DNA from: Herbaspirillum lusitanum P6-12
GTDB taxonomy: Bacteria > Pseudomonadota > Gammaproteobacteria > Burkholderiales > Burkholderiaceae_D
NCBI RefSeq assembly: GCF_000256565.1
Contig: NZ_AJHH01000397.1
Location: forward strand, 1 to 64,000
DNA: 64,000 nucleotides
Direction: 5' to 3'
The position numbers and the translations under genes are program-made. Below the pieces are notes generated by a model. The model searched no databases, was not told the DNA's origin, and saw only the letters and a program-made list of their open reading frames with translations. This document shows positions 55,542 to 64,000 of the stretch, in pieces. How positions within the stretch are numbered: the stretch's first letter is position 1; each line of letters starts with the position of its first letter.

Positions 55542-56942
55542 TTACTTTGCTGCCGCAGCCACCGTCGTCTCATTCAACCCCCCACCCAGCGCACGATACA
55601 AATCGATCGCATTGTTCAGGCGCAGTTGACGCGCCTGGATCAATGCTTGCTGCGCCGAGAACAGATCGCGTTGCGCGTCGAGCTGGTCGAGCGAGGAGGC
55701 GATGCCGTTCTTGTAGCGCAGGTCGGTGAGGTTCAGGCGTTCCTGTTGCGCTTTCAGGAAGGCTTCCTGGGCTTCGATCTGTTCGTCCAGCGTGCCGCGT
55801 GCCACCAGCGCATCGGCAACTTCGCGGAAGGCCGTTTGTATGGTCTTTTCGTACGTCACGATTGCCTGGTTCTTGCGCACTTCCGCTACATCCAGGTTGG
55901 CGCTGTTGCGGCCGAAGTCGAAGATCGGCAAGCTCAACTGCGGGCCGTAGGACCAGGCGCCCGAGCCGGAATCGAATAAACCTCCCAGCGAGTTGCTGGC
56001 GCTGCCGAAGGAGCCGGTCAGGCTGATGCGCGGGAAGAACGCCGCACGCGCCGCGCCGATGTTGGCGTTGGCGGCCAGCAGCTTCTGTTCCGCCGAACGG
56101 ATGTCAGGACGACGCGTCAGCAGATCCGACGGCACGCCGGCAGGAATGTCGGTGACGATGTTCTGCAGCGACAGGTCCTGGCCTGCAGGCAGGTCCTTGA
56201 CGTTGGTGCCGACCAGCAGCGTCAGGGCGTTTTCCGCCTGGGCGCGCTGGCGCAGCAGCGTTGCTACCGACGTGCGCGCCGATTGCACCAGCGTGTCGGA
56301 CAGGCGCAGGTCGAGCGCCGACGAGGCGCCGACGTCGAAACGTTTCTGCGCCAGGCCGAGGTTGGACTGACGGCTTTCCAGGGTCTGTTGCGCCAGCTTC
56401 AGTTGCTCGGCATAGGAGCGCTCGGTCAGATAAGCCTGCGCAACCTGGGATACCAGGCTGATTTGCACCGATTGCCTGGCTTCTTCGGTCGACAGGTATG
56501 TCGACAGCGCGGCGTCCTTCAGGCTGCGAACGCGGCCGAAGAAGTCCAGTTCATACGCAGGAATCGCCAGGCCGACCTGGTAGCTCTTGGTGATCAGCGG
56601 TGCGCCGGTGGTCGACTGGCTGGCCGACAAACGGGTGCGTGATTCGCTGCCGGTGGCGTTCAGTGTCGGCAGCAAATCGGCACGGGCGATCTGGTACTGC
56701 GCGCGCGCTTCTTCGATGTTCAGTGCCGCAGTGCGCAGATCACGGTTGTTTTCCAGCGCGGCTGCGATCAGTGCCTGCAGGCGTTGATCAGGGAAGAACT
56801 GGCGCCAGCCGAGAGTGGCGGCGTCATACTGGCCCTTGGCGTCGGCCGGATAGCTGCCTTCGACCGGCGCTTGCGGGCGCTCGTAGGTTGGCGCCAGCGT
56901 GCAGCCGGACAAAACACCGACCACCAGCATGGCTGCGCTCAA
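55542..56942 (-). CDS. RND efflux outer-membrane lipoprotein (OprM/NodT family)
   Basis: The 466-residue protein has two repeats of the outer-membrane efflux protein family and G-C-T-L-A-P-T-Y near the start, a lipobox that would be cut before Cys14. It forms the outer-membrane channel of the RND pump. The natural start appears lost: ATG 56974 is followed by a frame that stops after eight codons because one base is missing compared with the intact copy upstream. The usable starts are TTG 56942 or ATG 56930, which leave a shortened signal peptide without its basic N-terminal residues. Confidence 0.85.
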   Translation of the reverse strand: MSAAMLVVGVLSGCTLAPTYERPQAPVEGSYPADAKGQYDAATLGWRQFFPDQRLQALIAAALENNRDLRTAALNIEEARAQYQIARADLLPTLNATGSESRTRLSASQSTTGAPLITKSYQVGLAIPAYELDFFGRVRSLKDAALSTYLSTEEARQSVQISLVSQVAQAYLTERSYAEQLKLAQQTLESRQSNLGLAQKRFDVGASSALDLRLSDTLVQSARTSVATLLRQRAQAENALTLLVGTNVKDLPAGQDLSLQNIVTDIPAGVPSDLLTRRPDIRSAEQKLLAANANIGAARAAFFPRISLTGSFGSASNSLGGLFDSGSGAWSYGPQLSLPIFDFGRNSANLDVAEVRKNQAIVTYEKTIQTAFREVADALVARGTLDEQIEAQEAFLKAQQERLNLTDLRYKNGIASSLDQLDAQRDLFSAQQALIQARQLRLNNAIDLYRALGGGLNETTVAAAAK

Positions 56943-57051
56943 CTGCTTCAGGCGCAGGGTGGGAAACTTAACATTGTGGTCCTCCGCATCGATTTTGTGA
57001 TGGGCGGCGTCCAGCTTGCGCTGGCGTTCGCTGCCTTTGAAGATTTTGCGC
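56829..57051. repeat. Tandem duplication, copy 1 (acrB 3' end, junction, oprM 5' end)
   Basis: About 223 bases are repeated at 57070-57292, displaced by 241-242 bases. The unit holds the last codons of the RND pump gene, the gap and the first 50 or so codons of the oprM-type gene. The copies differ at about a dozen positions and by one base in the start codon region (this copy lacks an A on the plus strand), so this is an old event rather than an assembly repeat. Confidence 0.9.
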
Positions 57052-57216
57052 TGGACTCAAAAGAGCCGCCTGGCCCTTGGCGTCGGCCGGATAGCTGCCT
57101 TCGACCGGCGCTTGCGGGCGCTCGTAGGTCGGCGCCAGCGTGCAGCCGGACAATACGCCGACCACCAGCATGGCTGCGCTCAACTGCTTCAGGCGCAGGG
57201 CGGGAAACTTAAACAT
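56968..57216 (-). pseudogene. Truncated duplicate of the oprM-type gene 5' end
   Basis: ATG 57216 opens the intact start of an OprM-family lipoprotein (M-F-K-F-P-A-L-R-L-K then the G-C lipobox). It matches the main gene for about 48 codons. It then runs out of frame into duplicated acrB sequence and stops at 56968-56970. The start overlaps the acrB stop by eight bases with a good Shine-Dalgarno (GGAGGA), so the fragment is probably still translated as an 82-residue lipopeptide. Confidence 0.8.
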
Positions 57217-57292
57217 TCTTATCCTCCACATCGATTTTGTGATGGGCCGCGTCCAGCTGGCGCTGACGTTCGCTGCCTTTGAAGATCTTGCG
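57070..57292. repeat. Tandem duplication, copy 2 (acrB 3' end, junction, oprM 5' end)
   Basis: This copy contains the real end of the acrB-type gene and the intact ATG of the oprM-type lipoprotein. It is thus the original-looking junction; the long oprM gene instead sits behind the altered copy at 56829-57051. Confidence 0.9.
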
Positions 57293-60200
57293 CACGACGA
57301 CGAAGAAGATCGGGACCAGGAACACGGCCAGTACGGTTGCCGTGATCATCCCGCCCATCACGCCGGTACCGATGGCGCGTTGGCTGGCGGAGCCGGCGCC
57401 GCTGGCGATGACCAGCGGCAGCACGCCGAGGATGAACGCCAGCGAGGTCATGATGATCGGACGGAAGCGCAGGTGCACCGCTTCCAGCGTCGCTTCGATC
57501 AGACCCATGCCTTGTGCTTGCAGATCCTTGGCGAACTCGATGATCAGAATCGCGTTCTTCGCCGACAAACCGACCACCGCAATCATGCCGACCTTGAAGT
57601 ACACATCGTTAGGCATGCCGCGCAGCGTCACGCCCAGCAGTGCGCCGAGAATGCCCAGCGGCACCACCAGCATCACCGCCAGCGGGATCGAGGTGCTTTC
57701 GTACAGCGCAGCCAGCACCAGGAACACGGCGATCAGCGACAGCGCATACAGTGCCGGCGCTTGCGAGCCCGAGGTCTTTTCTTCCAGCGACTGGCCGGTC
57801 CACTCGAAACCGAAGCCTGGAGGCAGCTTGGCGACGAATGATTCCATTTCTGTCATGGCGTCGCCGGTGCTGCGGCCAGGTGCTGCACCGCCGGCGATCT
57901 TCATTGCCGGATAGCCGTTGTAGCGAATCAGCTGCACGGGACCATTGATCCACTTCGACGTCGTGAAGGCCGAGAACGGCACCATGGTTCCGCCGCTGTT
58001 GCGGGCATACAGGCCGGCCAGATCTTCCGGTTGCAAACGACGCTTGGCATCGGCTTGGACGATCACGCGCTGTTGACGACCCTGATTCGGGAAGTCGTTG
58101 ACGTAGGACGAACCCAATGCCGTCGACAGCACGCTGTTGATGGTCGAGAACGGCACGCCCAATGCATTGGCCTTGTCGCGGTCGATGTCCAGTTGCAGCT
58201 GCGGCGCATCTTCCAGACCTTCAGGACGGACACCTGCCAGCACCTTGCTTTGCGAAGCCATGCCGAGGATCTGATTACGTGCCTGCACCAGCGCAGCGTG
58301 TCCCAGACCGGCGCGGTCCTGCAGACGGAAGGTGAAGCCGGTGGCGTTACCCAGTTCAGGGATAGGCGGCGGGTTCAACGGGAACACGATCGCATCCTTG
58401 ATCTGCGAGAAGGCGCCGAAAGCGCGACCGGCGACGGCGTCAGCCGATTGCGTCTTGTCGCGCTCGCTCCAGTCCTTCAGCGGCGTGAACACCAGACCGG
58501 CATTCTGACCGTTACCCGAGAAGCTGAAGCCGGCAATCGCAACGACGTGCTCGACGGCGGGTTGTTTCAGGTAATAGTTTTCGATGGTCTTGATCACTTC
58601 CAGCGTGCGACCGGTGCTTGCGCCCGGCGGCAACTGCACGTTGGTGATGATGTAGCCCTGATCTTCGTTCGGCAGGAACGAAGCCGGCAGGCGCACATAC
58701 AGCAAGCCTACACAGCCGACAATCAGCGCATACACGATCATGTAACGGCCAGTCTTGGTCAGCATCTTGCCGATGAAACCCTGATAACCGGAAGCAGTCT
58801 TGTTGAAGCGGCGATTGAACCAGCCGAAGAAGCCGCTCTTCTCGTGATGATGACCTTTTTCGACCGGCAGCAGGATGGTTGCGCACAATGCCGGCGTCAG
58901 CGTGAACGCCATCAGCACCGAGAACACCATCGAGGCCACCATCGCCAGCGAGAACTGGCGATAGATCGCGCCAACCGCGCCGCCGAAGAACGCCATCGGG
59001 ATGAATACGGCGATCAGCACCAGCGTGATGCCGATCAGCGCGCCGGTGATCTGGCCCATCGCCTTGCGGGTTGCTTCCTTGGGCGACAAACCTTCTTCGC
59101 TCATGATGCGTTCGACGTTCTCCACCACCACGATCGCATCATCGACCAAGATACCGATCGCCAGCACCATGCCGAACATGGTCAGCACGTTGATCGAGAA
59201 GCCGAAGACGAACAAGGTTGCAAAGGTGCCCATCAGCGCCACCGGCACGACGATGGTCGGGATGATGGTGTAACGGATGTTTTGCAGGAACAGGAACATC
59301 ACCAGGAACACCAGCACGATCGCTTCGATCAGGGTCTTGACCACTTCTTCGATCGAGATCTTGACGAACTTGGAGGTGTCGTAAGGGATGGTGTACTTCA
59401 CGCCGGCCGGGAAATACCTGGCCAACTCTTCCATCTTCTTGTGCACGGCGGTAGCGGTGCCCAGCGCATTCGCGGTCGGCGACAATTGCACGCCGATGAA
59501 CGAGCTTGGCTTGCCGTCGAGGCGGCCGGAGGTGTCGTACGACTGGCCGCCGACTTCGATGCGGGCGACGTCGCGCATGCGCACCGATGAACCGTCGGCG
59601 TTGGCGCGCAAGACGATATTGCCGAACTGTTCCGGGCTGGTCAGCTGGCCGTTCACGACCACGGTCGCAGAGATCTGCTGCGAGGTCGGGCTTGGCAAGG
59701 CGCCCAGCGTACCGCCGGCAACCAGCGCATTTTGTGCGGTGATGGCGGCAGTCACGTCGGCTGGCGTCAGGTTCAGGCCGATCAGCTTGTTCGGATCGAT
59801 CCAGATGCGCATCGCGCGTTCGGTGCCGAACAACTGCGCCTGGCCGACGCCGGGAACGCGTTTGACTTCGTTGAGGACGTTACGCGACAGATAGTCGCCC
59901 AGCGCCACCGGATCGAGTTTGCCGTCGGTCGACGACAAGCCGATGAACAGCAGGAAGTTGCTGCGCGACTTGGTGACCTGCACGCCTTGTTGCGTCACGG
60001 CTGCCGGCAGACGTGCTTCGACGCGCTTCAAGCGGTTCTGCACGTCCACTGCGGCCAGGTCGGCGTTGGTGTCGGGCGAGAAGGTCACCGTGATTTGCAC
60101 CTGGCCGTTGGCCTGGCTTTGCGACTCCATGTATTGCAAGCCGTCGGCGCCGTTCATTTCCTGTTCGATCAGGCTGGTCACCGAATCGTCGAGGGTTTGC

Positions 60201-60361
60201 GCGGTCGCGCCCGGATATGTCGCCGTGACCACGATGGTCGGCGGCGCAATGCTCGGATACTGGGAGACGGGCAGGCCGGTAATGGCCAGCGCGCCCGCCA
60301 GTATGATGAAGATTGCTAGCACCCACGCAAATACGGGGCGATCAATAAAGAACTTTCCCAT
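57209..60361 (-). CDS. acrB: RND efflux pump, inner-membrane transporter (AcrB/MexB type)
   Basis: The 1050-residue HAE1-family transporter starts M-G-K-F-F-I-D-R-P-V-F-A-W. Proton-relay residues are seen in helix 4 (V-D-D-A-I-V near 405-410) and helix 10 (the Lys of G-L-S-A-K-N-A near 938). Two large periplasmic regions separate the helices, as expected. It should expel hydrophobic and amphiphilic drugs as a trimer with the acrA- and oprM-type proteins. It starts 11 bases after the acrA-type gene. The stop overlaps the start of the truncated oprM duplicate. Confidence 0.95.
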   Translation of the reverse strand: MGKFFIDRPVFAWVLAIFIILAGALAITGLPVSQYPSIAPPTIVVTATYPGATAQTLDDSVTSLIEQEMNGADGLQYMESQSQANGQVQITVTFSPDTNADLAAVDVQNRLKRVEARLPAAVTQQGVQVTKSRSNFLLFIGLSSTDGKLDPVALGDYLSRNVLNEVKRVPGVGQAQLFGTERAMRIWIDPNKLIGLNLTPADVTAAITAQNALVAGGTLGALPSPTSQQISATVVVNGQLTSPEQFGNIVLRANADGSSVRMRDVARIEVGGQSYDTSGRLDGKPSSFIGVQLSPTANALGTATAVHKKMEELARYFPAGVKYTIPYDTSKFVKISIEEVVKTLIEAIVLVFLVMFLFLQNIRYTIIPTIVVPVALMGTFATLFVFGFSINVLTMFGMVLAIGILVDDAIVVVENVERIMSEEGLSPKEATRKAMGQITGALIGITLVLIAVFIPMAFFGGAVGAIYRQFSLAMVASMVFSVLMAFTLTPALCATILLPVEKGHHHEKSGFFGWFNRRFNKTASGYQGFIGKMLTKTGRYMIVYALIVGCVGLLYVRLPASFLPNEDQGYIITNVQLPPGASTGRTLEVIKTIENYYLKQPAVEHVVAIAGFSFSGNGQNAGLVFTPLKDWSERDKTQSADAVAGRAFGAFSQIKDAIVFPLNPPPIPELGNATGFTFRLQDRAGLGHAALVQARNQILGMASQSKVLAGVRPEGLEDAPQLQLDIDRDKANALGVPFSTINSVLSTALGSSYVNDFPNQGRQQRVIVQADAKRRLQPEDLAGLYARNSGGTMVPFSAFTTSKWINGPVQLIRYNGYPAMKIAGGAAPGRSTGDAMTEMESFVAKLPPGFGFEWTGQSLEEKTSGSQAPALYALSLIAVFLVLAALYESTSIPLAVMLVVPLGILGALLGVTLRGMPNDVYFKVGMIAVVGLSAKNAILIIEFAKDLQAQGMGLIEATLEAVHLRFRPIIMTSLAFILGVLPLVIASGAGSASQRAIGTGVMGGMITATVLAVFLVPIFFVVVRKIFKGSERQRQLDAAHHKIDVEDKNV

Positions 60362-60372
60362 CTGACAGCCTC

Positions 60373-61605
60373 TTAGTTAGCTTTGGTTGCGGCGTCCTGC
60401 TTGGCTGGCGCCCGACCAGGTGCAGCGGATGCACCTGCCGGGGCAGCGCCGGCATCAGCGGCCGGACCCTTCCAGGGCACCGGCTTGACCGGTGCGCCCG
60501 GCTTGGTCTTCTGAATACCTTCGACGATCACGCGATCGCCGGCTTTCAGGCCGTCCGTGACGATCCAGCTGTTGCCTTGGGCGGAGCCGGTCTTGACCGG
60601 ACGCGCTGCCACCTTGTTGTCGTCGCCGACCACAAACACCGACGAACCGTTCAGGTCGCGCATGACCGCTTGTTGCGGCACCACGATGGCGGATTCGTTG
60701 ACTGCTTGTTCAAGTTGCGCGCGCACATACATGCCCGGCAACAACGTGCGGTTCGGATTCGGGAACTCGGCGCGGATGGTCACTGCGCCGGTGGTCGCGT
60801 CAACCGTGACGTCCGAGAACAGCAGCTTGCCCGGCAGTGGGTAAGGACGGCCGTCGTCGGTCACCAGCGTGACCTTGGCCTTGCCTTGGCCGACTGTCTT
60901 CAACTGGCCGCTGGCCATGGCTTGCTGCAGTTTGAGCAGGTCGGTGCTCGATTGCGTCAGGTTGACGTAGATCGGGTCGAGCTGCTGCACCACGGCCAGC
61001 TGCGTTGCGTCGCCCTGGCCGACCAGTGCGCCTTCGGTCACCAATGCACGGCCGATGCGGCCGGAGATCGGCGAGGTCACGGTGGCGTAGCCCAGGCTCA
61101 GGCCGGCGGTCTGCACTGCTGCCTTGCCGGCGGCGACATCGGCTTCCGCTTGCTTCTGCGCGGCGACGGCGTCGTCATATTCCTGCTTGCTGACGGCGTT
61201 GACTTCGACCAGCGGCTTGTAGCGTTGCGCCTTCAGAGAGGCTTGCGTCAGCGAAGCCTGGCTCTTTGCCAGCGTGGCCAGTGCACTGTCGTAGTTGGCT
61301 TTGAACGTGGCCGGATCGATGCGGTAGAGCACCTCGCCGGCCTTGACTTCGCTACCCTCGCGGAAAGTGCGCTTGAGGATGATGCCGGCCACGCGGGCGC
61401 GGACTTCGGCCACGCGCGTGGCTTCCAGACGGCCCGGCAGTTCGTTGCTGATGGTGACGCGCTCCGGCGCGATGGTGACGACGGACACTTCGCCTGGCGG
61501 CATGCCTGCGCCGGCCTGGGCGTTCGGTTTTTGACCGCATGCCGCAAGGGCGGCCGCGGCAACGACAGTAAGGGTAAGGCGCGTGAAACGACTAACTGAG
61601 CTCAT
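60373..61605 (-). CDS. acrA: RND efflux periplasmic adaptor lipoprotein (AcrA/MexA type)
   Basis: A 410-residue membrane-fusion protein. The signal peptide ends in a lipobox (A-L-A-A-C near 18-22). The lipoyl-like domain (R-V-A-G-I-I-L-K-R near 68-76), a helical hairpin (about 100-170) and a beta-barrel then follow, as in AcrA. The last 35 residues are Ala/Pro-rich and low in complexity. ATG 61605 was chosen because it gives a proper signal peptide; ATG 61641 adds 12 residues. It heads the efflux operon, opposite the TetR-type gene. Confidence 0.93.
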   Translation of the reverse strand: MSSVSRFTRLTLTVVAAAALAACGQKPNAQAGAGMPPGEVSVVTIAPERVTISNELPGRLEATRVAEVRARVAGIILKRTFREGSEVKAGEVLYRIDPATFKANYDSALATLAKSQASLTQASLKAQRYKPLVEVNAVSKQEYDDAVAAQKQAEADVAAGKAAVQTAGLSLGYATVTSPISGRIGRALVTEGALVGQGDATQLAVVQQLDPIYVNLTQSSTDLLKLQQAMASGQLKTVGQGKAKVTLVTDDGRPYPLPGKLLFSDVTVDATTGAVTIRAEFPNPNRTLLPGMYVRAQLEQAVNESAIVVPQQAVMRDLNGSSVFVVGDDNKVAARPVKTGSAQGNSWIVTDGLKAGDRVIVEGIQKTKPGAPVKPVPWKGPAADAGAAPAGASAAPGRAPAKQDAATKAN

Positions 61606-61633
61606 AAATATCTCGCACGGTAGGTAAAGTTGA

Positions 61634-61649
61634 AGCTGCACATGCAGCT
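61634..61649. repeat. Inverted repeat near the acrA start
   Basis: AGCTGCA and TGCAGCT (61634-61640 and 61643-61649) form a palindrome around two bases, 29 bases before the acrA start on the minus strand. It could fold in the mRNA or bind a protein. No T-run follows. Confidence 0.35.
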
Positions 61650-61890
61650 GGTGATTCGAATACGGTAATTAAATTGCTATTTAAATTACTGACATTGCGG
61701 AATATAGCTTTGGAACAATTACGGAGTGATTACGGAATGAATCCAGAAACGGGCTTGAAAAATAATGGTGCTGCGGCAGAACCAAGAAGATAACGCAAAA
61801 ATTGTTGCAGTGCAGAAAAGACAGCAGACAGGTGAAACAAAAGAAAGCAAGCGTAAAACGCCCAAGCGGCCATTGAAATCCGGTGCTATT

Positions 61891-61916
61891 ATACATACAT
61901 TCTTGTATGTATGTAT
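61891..61916. promoter_or_regulatory. Candidate AcrR-type operator
   Basis: ATACATACAT (61891-61900) and ATGTATGTAT (61907-61916) are perfect inverted repeats around six bases, close to the TACATACA-type operators of AcrR and TtgR regulators. A minus-strand TATAAT at 61893-61888 overlaps it, so a bound repressor would cover the efflux promoter. The TetR-family protein encoded next door is the likely ligand. Confidence 0.75.
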
Positions 61917-62000
61917 TTGATTGATGTATCGCAATATGTCGAAATGCAATTCAGCGATACTTTCAGAAACATGCAAAACATGCAGATTTTCGCGAAAACG

Positions 62001-62017
62001 TCTCTTTGTCAAAGAGA
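62001..62017. repeat. Inverted repeat upstream of the TetR-type gene
   Basis: TCTCTTTG and CAAAGAGA around one base form a perfect 17-base palindrome about 97 bases before the regulator's start. It may be a second operator or a hairpin in its leader. Confidence 0.4.
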
Positions 62018-62113
62018 ACTGCGGCAGTCTGTCTTTACCGCACAACGAAAGTGCACGGAGATTGCAATGAATCCACTATTTATGATCACAACATCCTACT
62101 CGGACTGCTGACG

Positions 62114-62746
62114 ATGGCCCGTTCCACCAAGGAAGAAGCCCTCGAAACGCGTTCACGCATTCTCGATGCGGCCGAACAAGTTTTTTACGAGCGCGGCGTT
62201 TCGCATACCTCGCTGGCCGACGTCGCCAAGGCCGCCGACGTCACGCGCGGCGCAATCTACTGGCATTTCAAGAACAAGAGCGACCTGTTCGACGCCATGT
62301 GCGAGCGCGTGCGCCTGCCAATGGAAGCCATCATGGAAGCGAACGCCGACGAGCGCGTCACCGATCCGCTCGGCGAGTTCATCAAGGGCGGCGTGTACGT
62401 ACTCAGGCAGGCCGCGACCGATCCACGTTGCCGCAAAGTCTTCGACATCATTTTCAACAAGTGCGAATTCGTCGACCACAACGATCCCATCCTGATGCGC
62501 CAGCGCGAATGCAAGATGCAAGGCATGCTGCGCATGGAGCAAATTCTCGCCAACGCAATCTCTCGCGGACAGTTGCCGCCCAACCTGAATATCCGTCGCG
62601 CCTGCCTGATGGCGCATGCCATGTTCAGCGGCTTGCTGGCCGACTGGTTCTTTTCGCCAGACAGTTTCGATCTGGAGCTGGAGGCTGAAAGCGTGCTTAC
62701 CGCCTGCATTCACGCCATCAAGACGGCGCCGACCCTGCTCAGCTGA
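62114..62746 (+). CDS. acrR: TetR-family transcriptional repressor (AcrR type)
   Basis: The 210-residue protein has an N-terminal TetR helix-turn-helix (residues about 12-56: I-L-D-A-A-E, then T-S-L-A-D-V-A-K-A-A-D-V-T-R-G-A-I-Y-W-H-F). A larger ligand-binding region similar to AcrR and TtgR follows, with W-F-F-S-P near 176. It should repress the divergent efflux operon and release it when drugs bind. ATG 62114 was chosen as the family start; an in-frame start at 62006 would add 36 residues. Confidence 0.9.
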   Translation: MARSTKEEALETRSRILDAAEQVFYERGVSHTSLADVAKAADVTRGAIYWHFKNKSDLFDAMCERVRLPMEAIMEANADERVTDPLGEFIKGGVYVLRQAATDPRCRKVFDIIFNKCEFVDHNDPILMRQRECKMQGMLRMEQILANAISRGQLPPNLNIRRACLMAHAMFSGLLADWFFSPDSFDLELEAESVLTACIHAIKTAPTLLS

Positions 62747-62764
62747 GCCAGCACAACCAACCCG

Positions 62765-64000
62765 TCAGGGAGAGGGAGCGCCCAGCAGCAGGTTGATTTG
62801 CGCGAGGTCCTCTTCCTTCAGGCTGCCGGCGGCCGACTTCAGTTTCAATCCGTTCATCAGCGTGTCGTAACGCGCCCGGGCCAGATCGCGCCGGGTTGAA
62901 AACAGTTGTTGTTGCGCGTTCAGCACGTCGATGTTGATGCGCACGCCGACTTGATAGCCGAGGCGATTCGATTCCAGCGCCGACAGGCTCGAGACTTCCG
63001 CCGCTTCATACGCCTTCACTTGCGACAAACCGTTGCTCACGCCGAGATAGGCCTGGCGTGCATTGAGCACGGCGGTGCGGCGCGCATTTTCCAGATCCGA
63101 GCGGGCCTTGTCGGCCAGCGCGATCGATTCATCCACCTTGCTGCTGACGCTGAAGCCCGAGAACAGCGGGATATTCCATTGCACGCCAATCGAGTTGGCG
63201 TAGCCGCGGCCGTTGGTATAGGGCGTCAGCTGGCTGTTCTGGTTGATGTAATTGCGGCCCGCCACGAGGTCGACCGTGGGCGTGTGGCCGGCGCGATTGC
63301 GGCGGATTTCGCTCTGGGCGATTTCCAGCGAGACCTGCTGCGCCACCACGCTGTAATTCTGCTGCTCGGCGCTGGCGATCCAGGGATCGATCATGGCCGG
63401 TTGCGGCAAGCTCAATTGCACGTTCGGACGCAATGCCGACAGCGGCGTCGGCGGCTGGCCGATGATCTGCTGCAATTTGCTCAACGCCACTTCGAGGTCG
63501 TTCTGCGCGGCGATTTCCTGGGCGCCGGCCAGGTCGTAGCGCGCCTGCGCTTCATTGGTGTCGGTGATGGTGGCGGTGCCGACTTCGAAGTTGCGTTTGG
63601 CCGAGGCCAGCTGCTCCGAAATGGCGATTCTTTGCGCGCGCAGGAAGCCCAGCGCATCCTGCGCCGCCAGCACGTCGAAATAAGCCTGTCCGACGCGCAG
63701 GATCAGGTCTTGCTGGGCCTGGGCGAATTGCGCTTCGCTCACGGCCACCGACAATTTTCCTTGCTGGTAGGTTTCCCAATTGGCCCAGCGCAGCAGTGGT
63801 TGCGTCAGCTGCAGCGTGTAGGTGTTGGACGAATTCTGCATGGTGTCGCCGGAGCGTGTGTAGCTGCCGCCCACGCCAACGGTCGGCAGGATGGCGGCGC
63901 GGCCCTGCGTGATCTTTTCTTCGCCGGCGCGCAGCGCGTAGCGCGCGCTCTGGTAGATGGGATCGTTTCCCAGCGCCTGCTGATAGACCTGCACCAGATC
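62765..64000 (-). CDS. TolC-family outer membrane protein, 5' end beyond window
   Basis: At least 411 codons are open up to the right edge, so the start and signal peptide are missing. The two repeats of the outer-membrane efflux fold are seen, with D-P-I-Y-Q-S-A-R near the left repeat and N-R-L-G-Y-Q-V-G-V-R-I-N-I-D-V-L-N-A-Q near the end, typical of TolC itself. The protein would be a trimeric channel for type I secretion or drug efflux. It is convergent with the TetR-type gene and 18 bases away, so it may not belong to the RND operon. Confidence 0.88.
   Translation of the reverse strand, partial: DLVQVYQQALGNDPIYQSARYALRAGEEKITQGRAAILPTVGVGGSYTRSGDTMQNSSNTYTLQLTQPLLRWANWETYQQGKLSVAVSEAQFAQAQQDLILRVGQAYFDVLAAQDALGFLRAQRIAISEQLASAKRNFEVGTATITDTNEAQARYDLAGAQEIAAQNDLEVALSKLQQIIGQPPTPLSALRPNVQLSLPQPAMIDPWIASAEQQNYSVVAQQVSLEIAQSEIRRNRAGHTPTVDLVAGRNYINQNSQLTPYTNGRGYANSIGVQWNIPLFSGFSVSSKVDESIALADKARSDLENARRTAVLNARQAYLGVSNGLSQVKAYEAAEVSSLSALESNRLGYQVGVRINIDVLNAQQQLFSTRRDLARARYDTLMNGLKLKSAAGSLKEEDLAQINLLLGAPSP

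Larger units (their letters stand above)
61606..62113. promoter_or_regulatory. Divergent regulatory region between acrA and the TetR-type gene
   Basis: These 508 bases hold no gene I can support; the 66-codon frame at 61911 has no family pattern. They contain three inverted repeats, listed separately, and a candidate minus-strand -10 box (TATAAT at 61893-61888) lying on the main palindrome. The region should control both the pump and its regulator. Confidence 0.65.

Noticed and set aside
58031-59590. 519-codon plus-strand frame inside acrB
   Set aside because: It is the complement of a well-defined RND pump gene and has a His/Gln/Asp-rich nonsense composition.
60577-61599. 340-codon plus-strand frame opposite acrA
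   Set aside because: It is an antisense frame of a clear adaptor gene with no domain pattern of its own.
61911-62111. 66-codon frame between the operator and the TetR-type gene
   Set aside because: No Shine-Dalgarno or family pattern; it begins inside the operator palindrome.

Overview
The window looks like a chromosomal segment from a Gram-negative betaproteobacterium, most likely Burkholderiales and perhaps Oxalobacteraceae or Herbaspirillum-like. That placement is an inference. It rests on the flank genes (pyrC-plsC-apaH on the left; phosphomannomutase, waaC, a Kdo hydroxylase and waaA on the right), on their GC-rich codon use, and on a complete RND efflux operon. No rRNA, tRNA, CRISPR array, transposase or integrase was recognised.

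Layout. (1) 1-1.8 kb: end of dihydroorotase, a PlsC acyltransferase and ApaH, whose 3' end overlaps that of plsC. (2) 2.1-48.7 kb: a surface-polysaccharide island of about 46 kb, visibly more AT-rich than the flanks. It opens with rfbA-gmd-fcl and a MarR-type EPS regulator. Next is a pseudaminic-acid block (pseC, aldo/keto reductase, a pseF-aminotransferase fusion, a pseG-acetyltransferase fusion, pseI). A block at 12.6-23.3 kb follows with an ArnC/GtrB-like transferase, SDR, ATP-grasp enzyme, HAD protein, methyltransferases, an SMR-like 4-TM protein, an RffA-like aminotransferase and a large membrane protein; its parts resemble a Und-P-linked sugar modification pathway. A four-gene minus-strand operon (23.4-27.8 kb) carries two unknown proteins, an MBOAT acyltransferase and an SGNH-like partner. 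Two capsule-type glycosyltransferases, a PglK-type ABC flippase and further glycosyltransferases follow, one of them frameshifted. The distal end (39.1-48.7 kb) holds a WbuB-like transferase, an FnlA/RmlD-like/WecB trio for an N-acetyl-6-deoxy-L-hexosamine, a probable Wzx-Wzy fusion, another polymerase-like membrane protein and a WecA/WbpL-type initiating transferase. (3) 48.7-55.5 kb: GC-rich lipopolysaccharide core genes (phosphomannomutase, waaC, kdoO-like, waaA) and an OafA-like acyltransferase ending at a bidirectional terminator. (4) 55.5-62.7 kb: an RND efflux operon on the minus strand (acrA-acrB-oprM type) with a divergent TetR/AcrR regulator and a palindromic operator. The acrB-oprM junction carries a diverged tandem duplication that upsets the start of oprM. 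(5) 62.8-64 kb: a TolC-family protein cut by the window edge.

How the genes fit together. The island appears to make nucleotide-activated pseudaminic acid, GDP-L-fucose (or a related 6-deoxyhexose) and a UDP-N-acetyl-6-deoxy-L-hexosamine. These would be assembled on undecaprenyl phosphate, flipped, polymerised and joined to lipid A-core made in part by the right flank. Several steps are missing here (pseB, rmlB, manC, wzz) and must be encoded elsewhere if the pathways are complete. The features most worth a second look are the three gene fusions, the Arn-like block, the two-protein repeat family beside the MBOAT gene, the frameshifted glycosyltransferase, the leader ORF before rfbA and the efflux-junction duplication.
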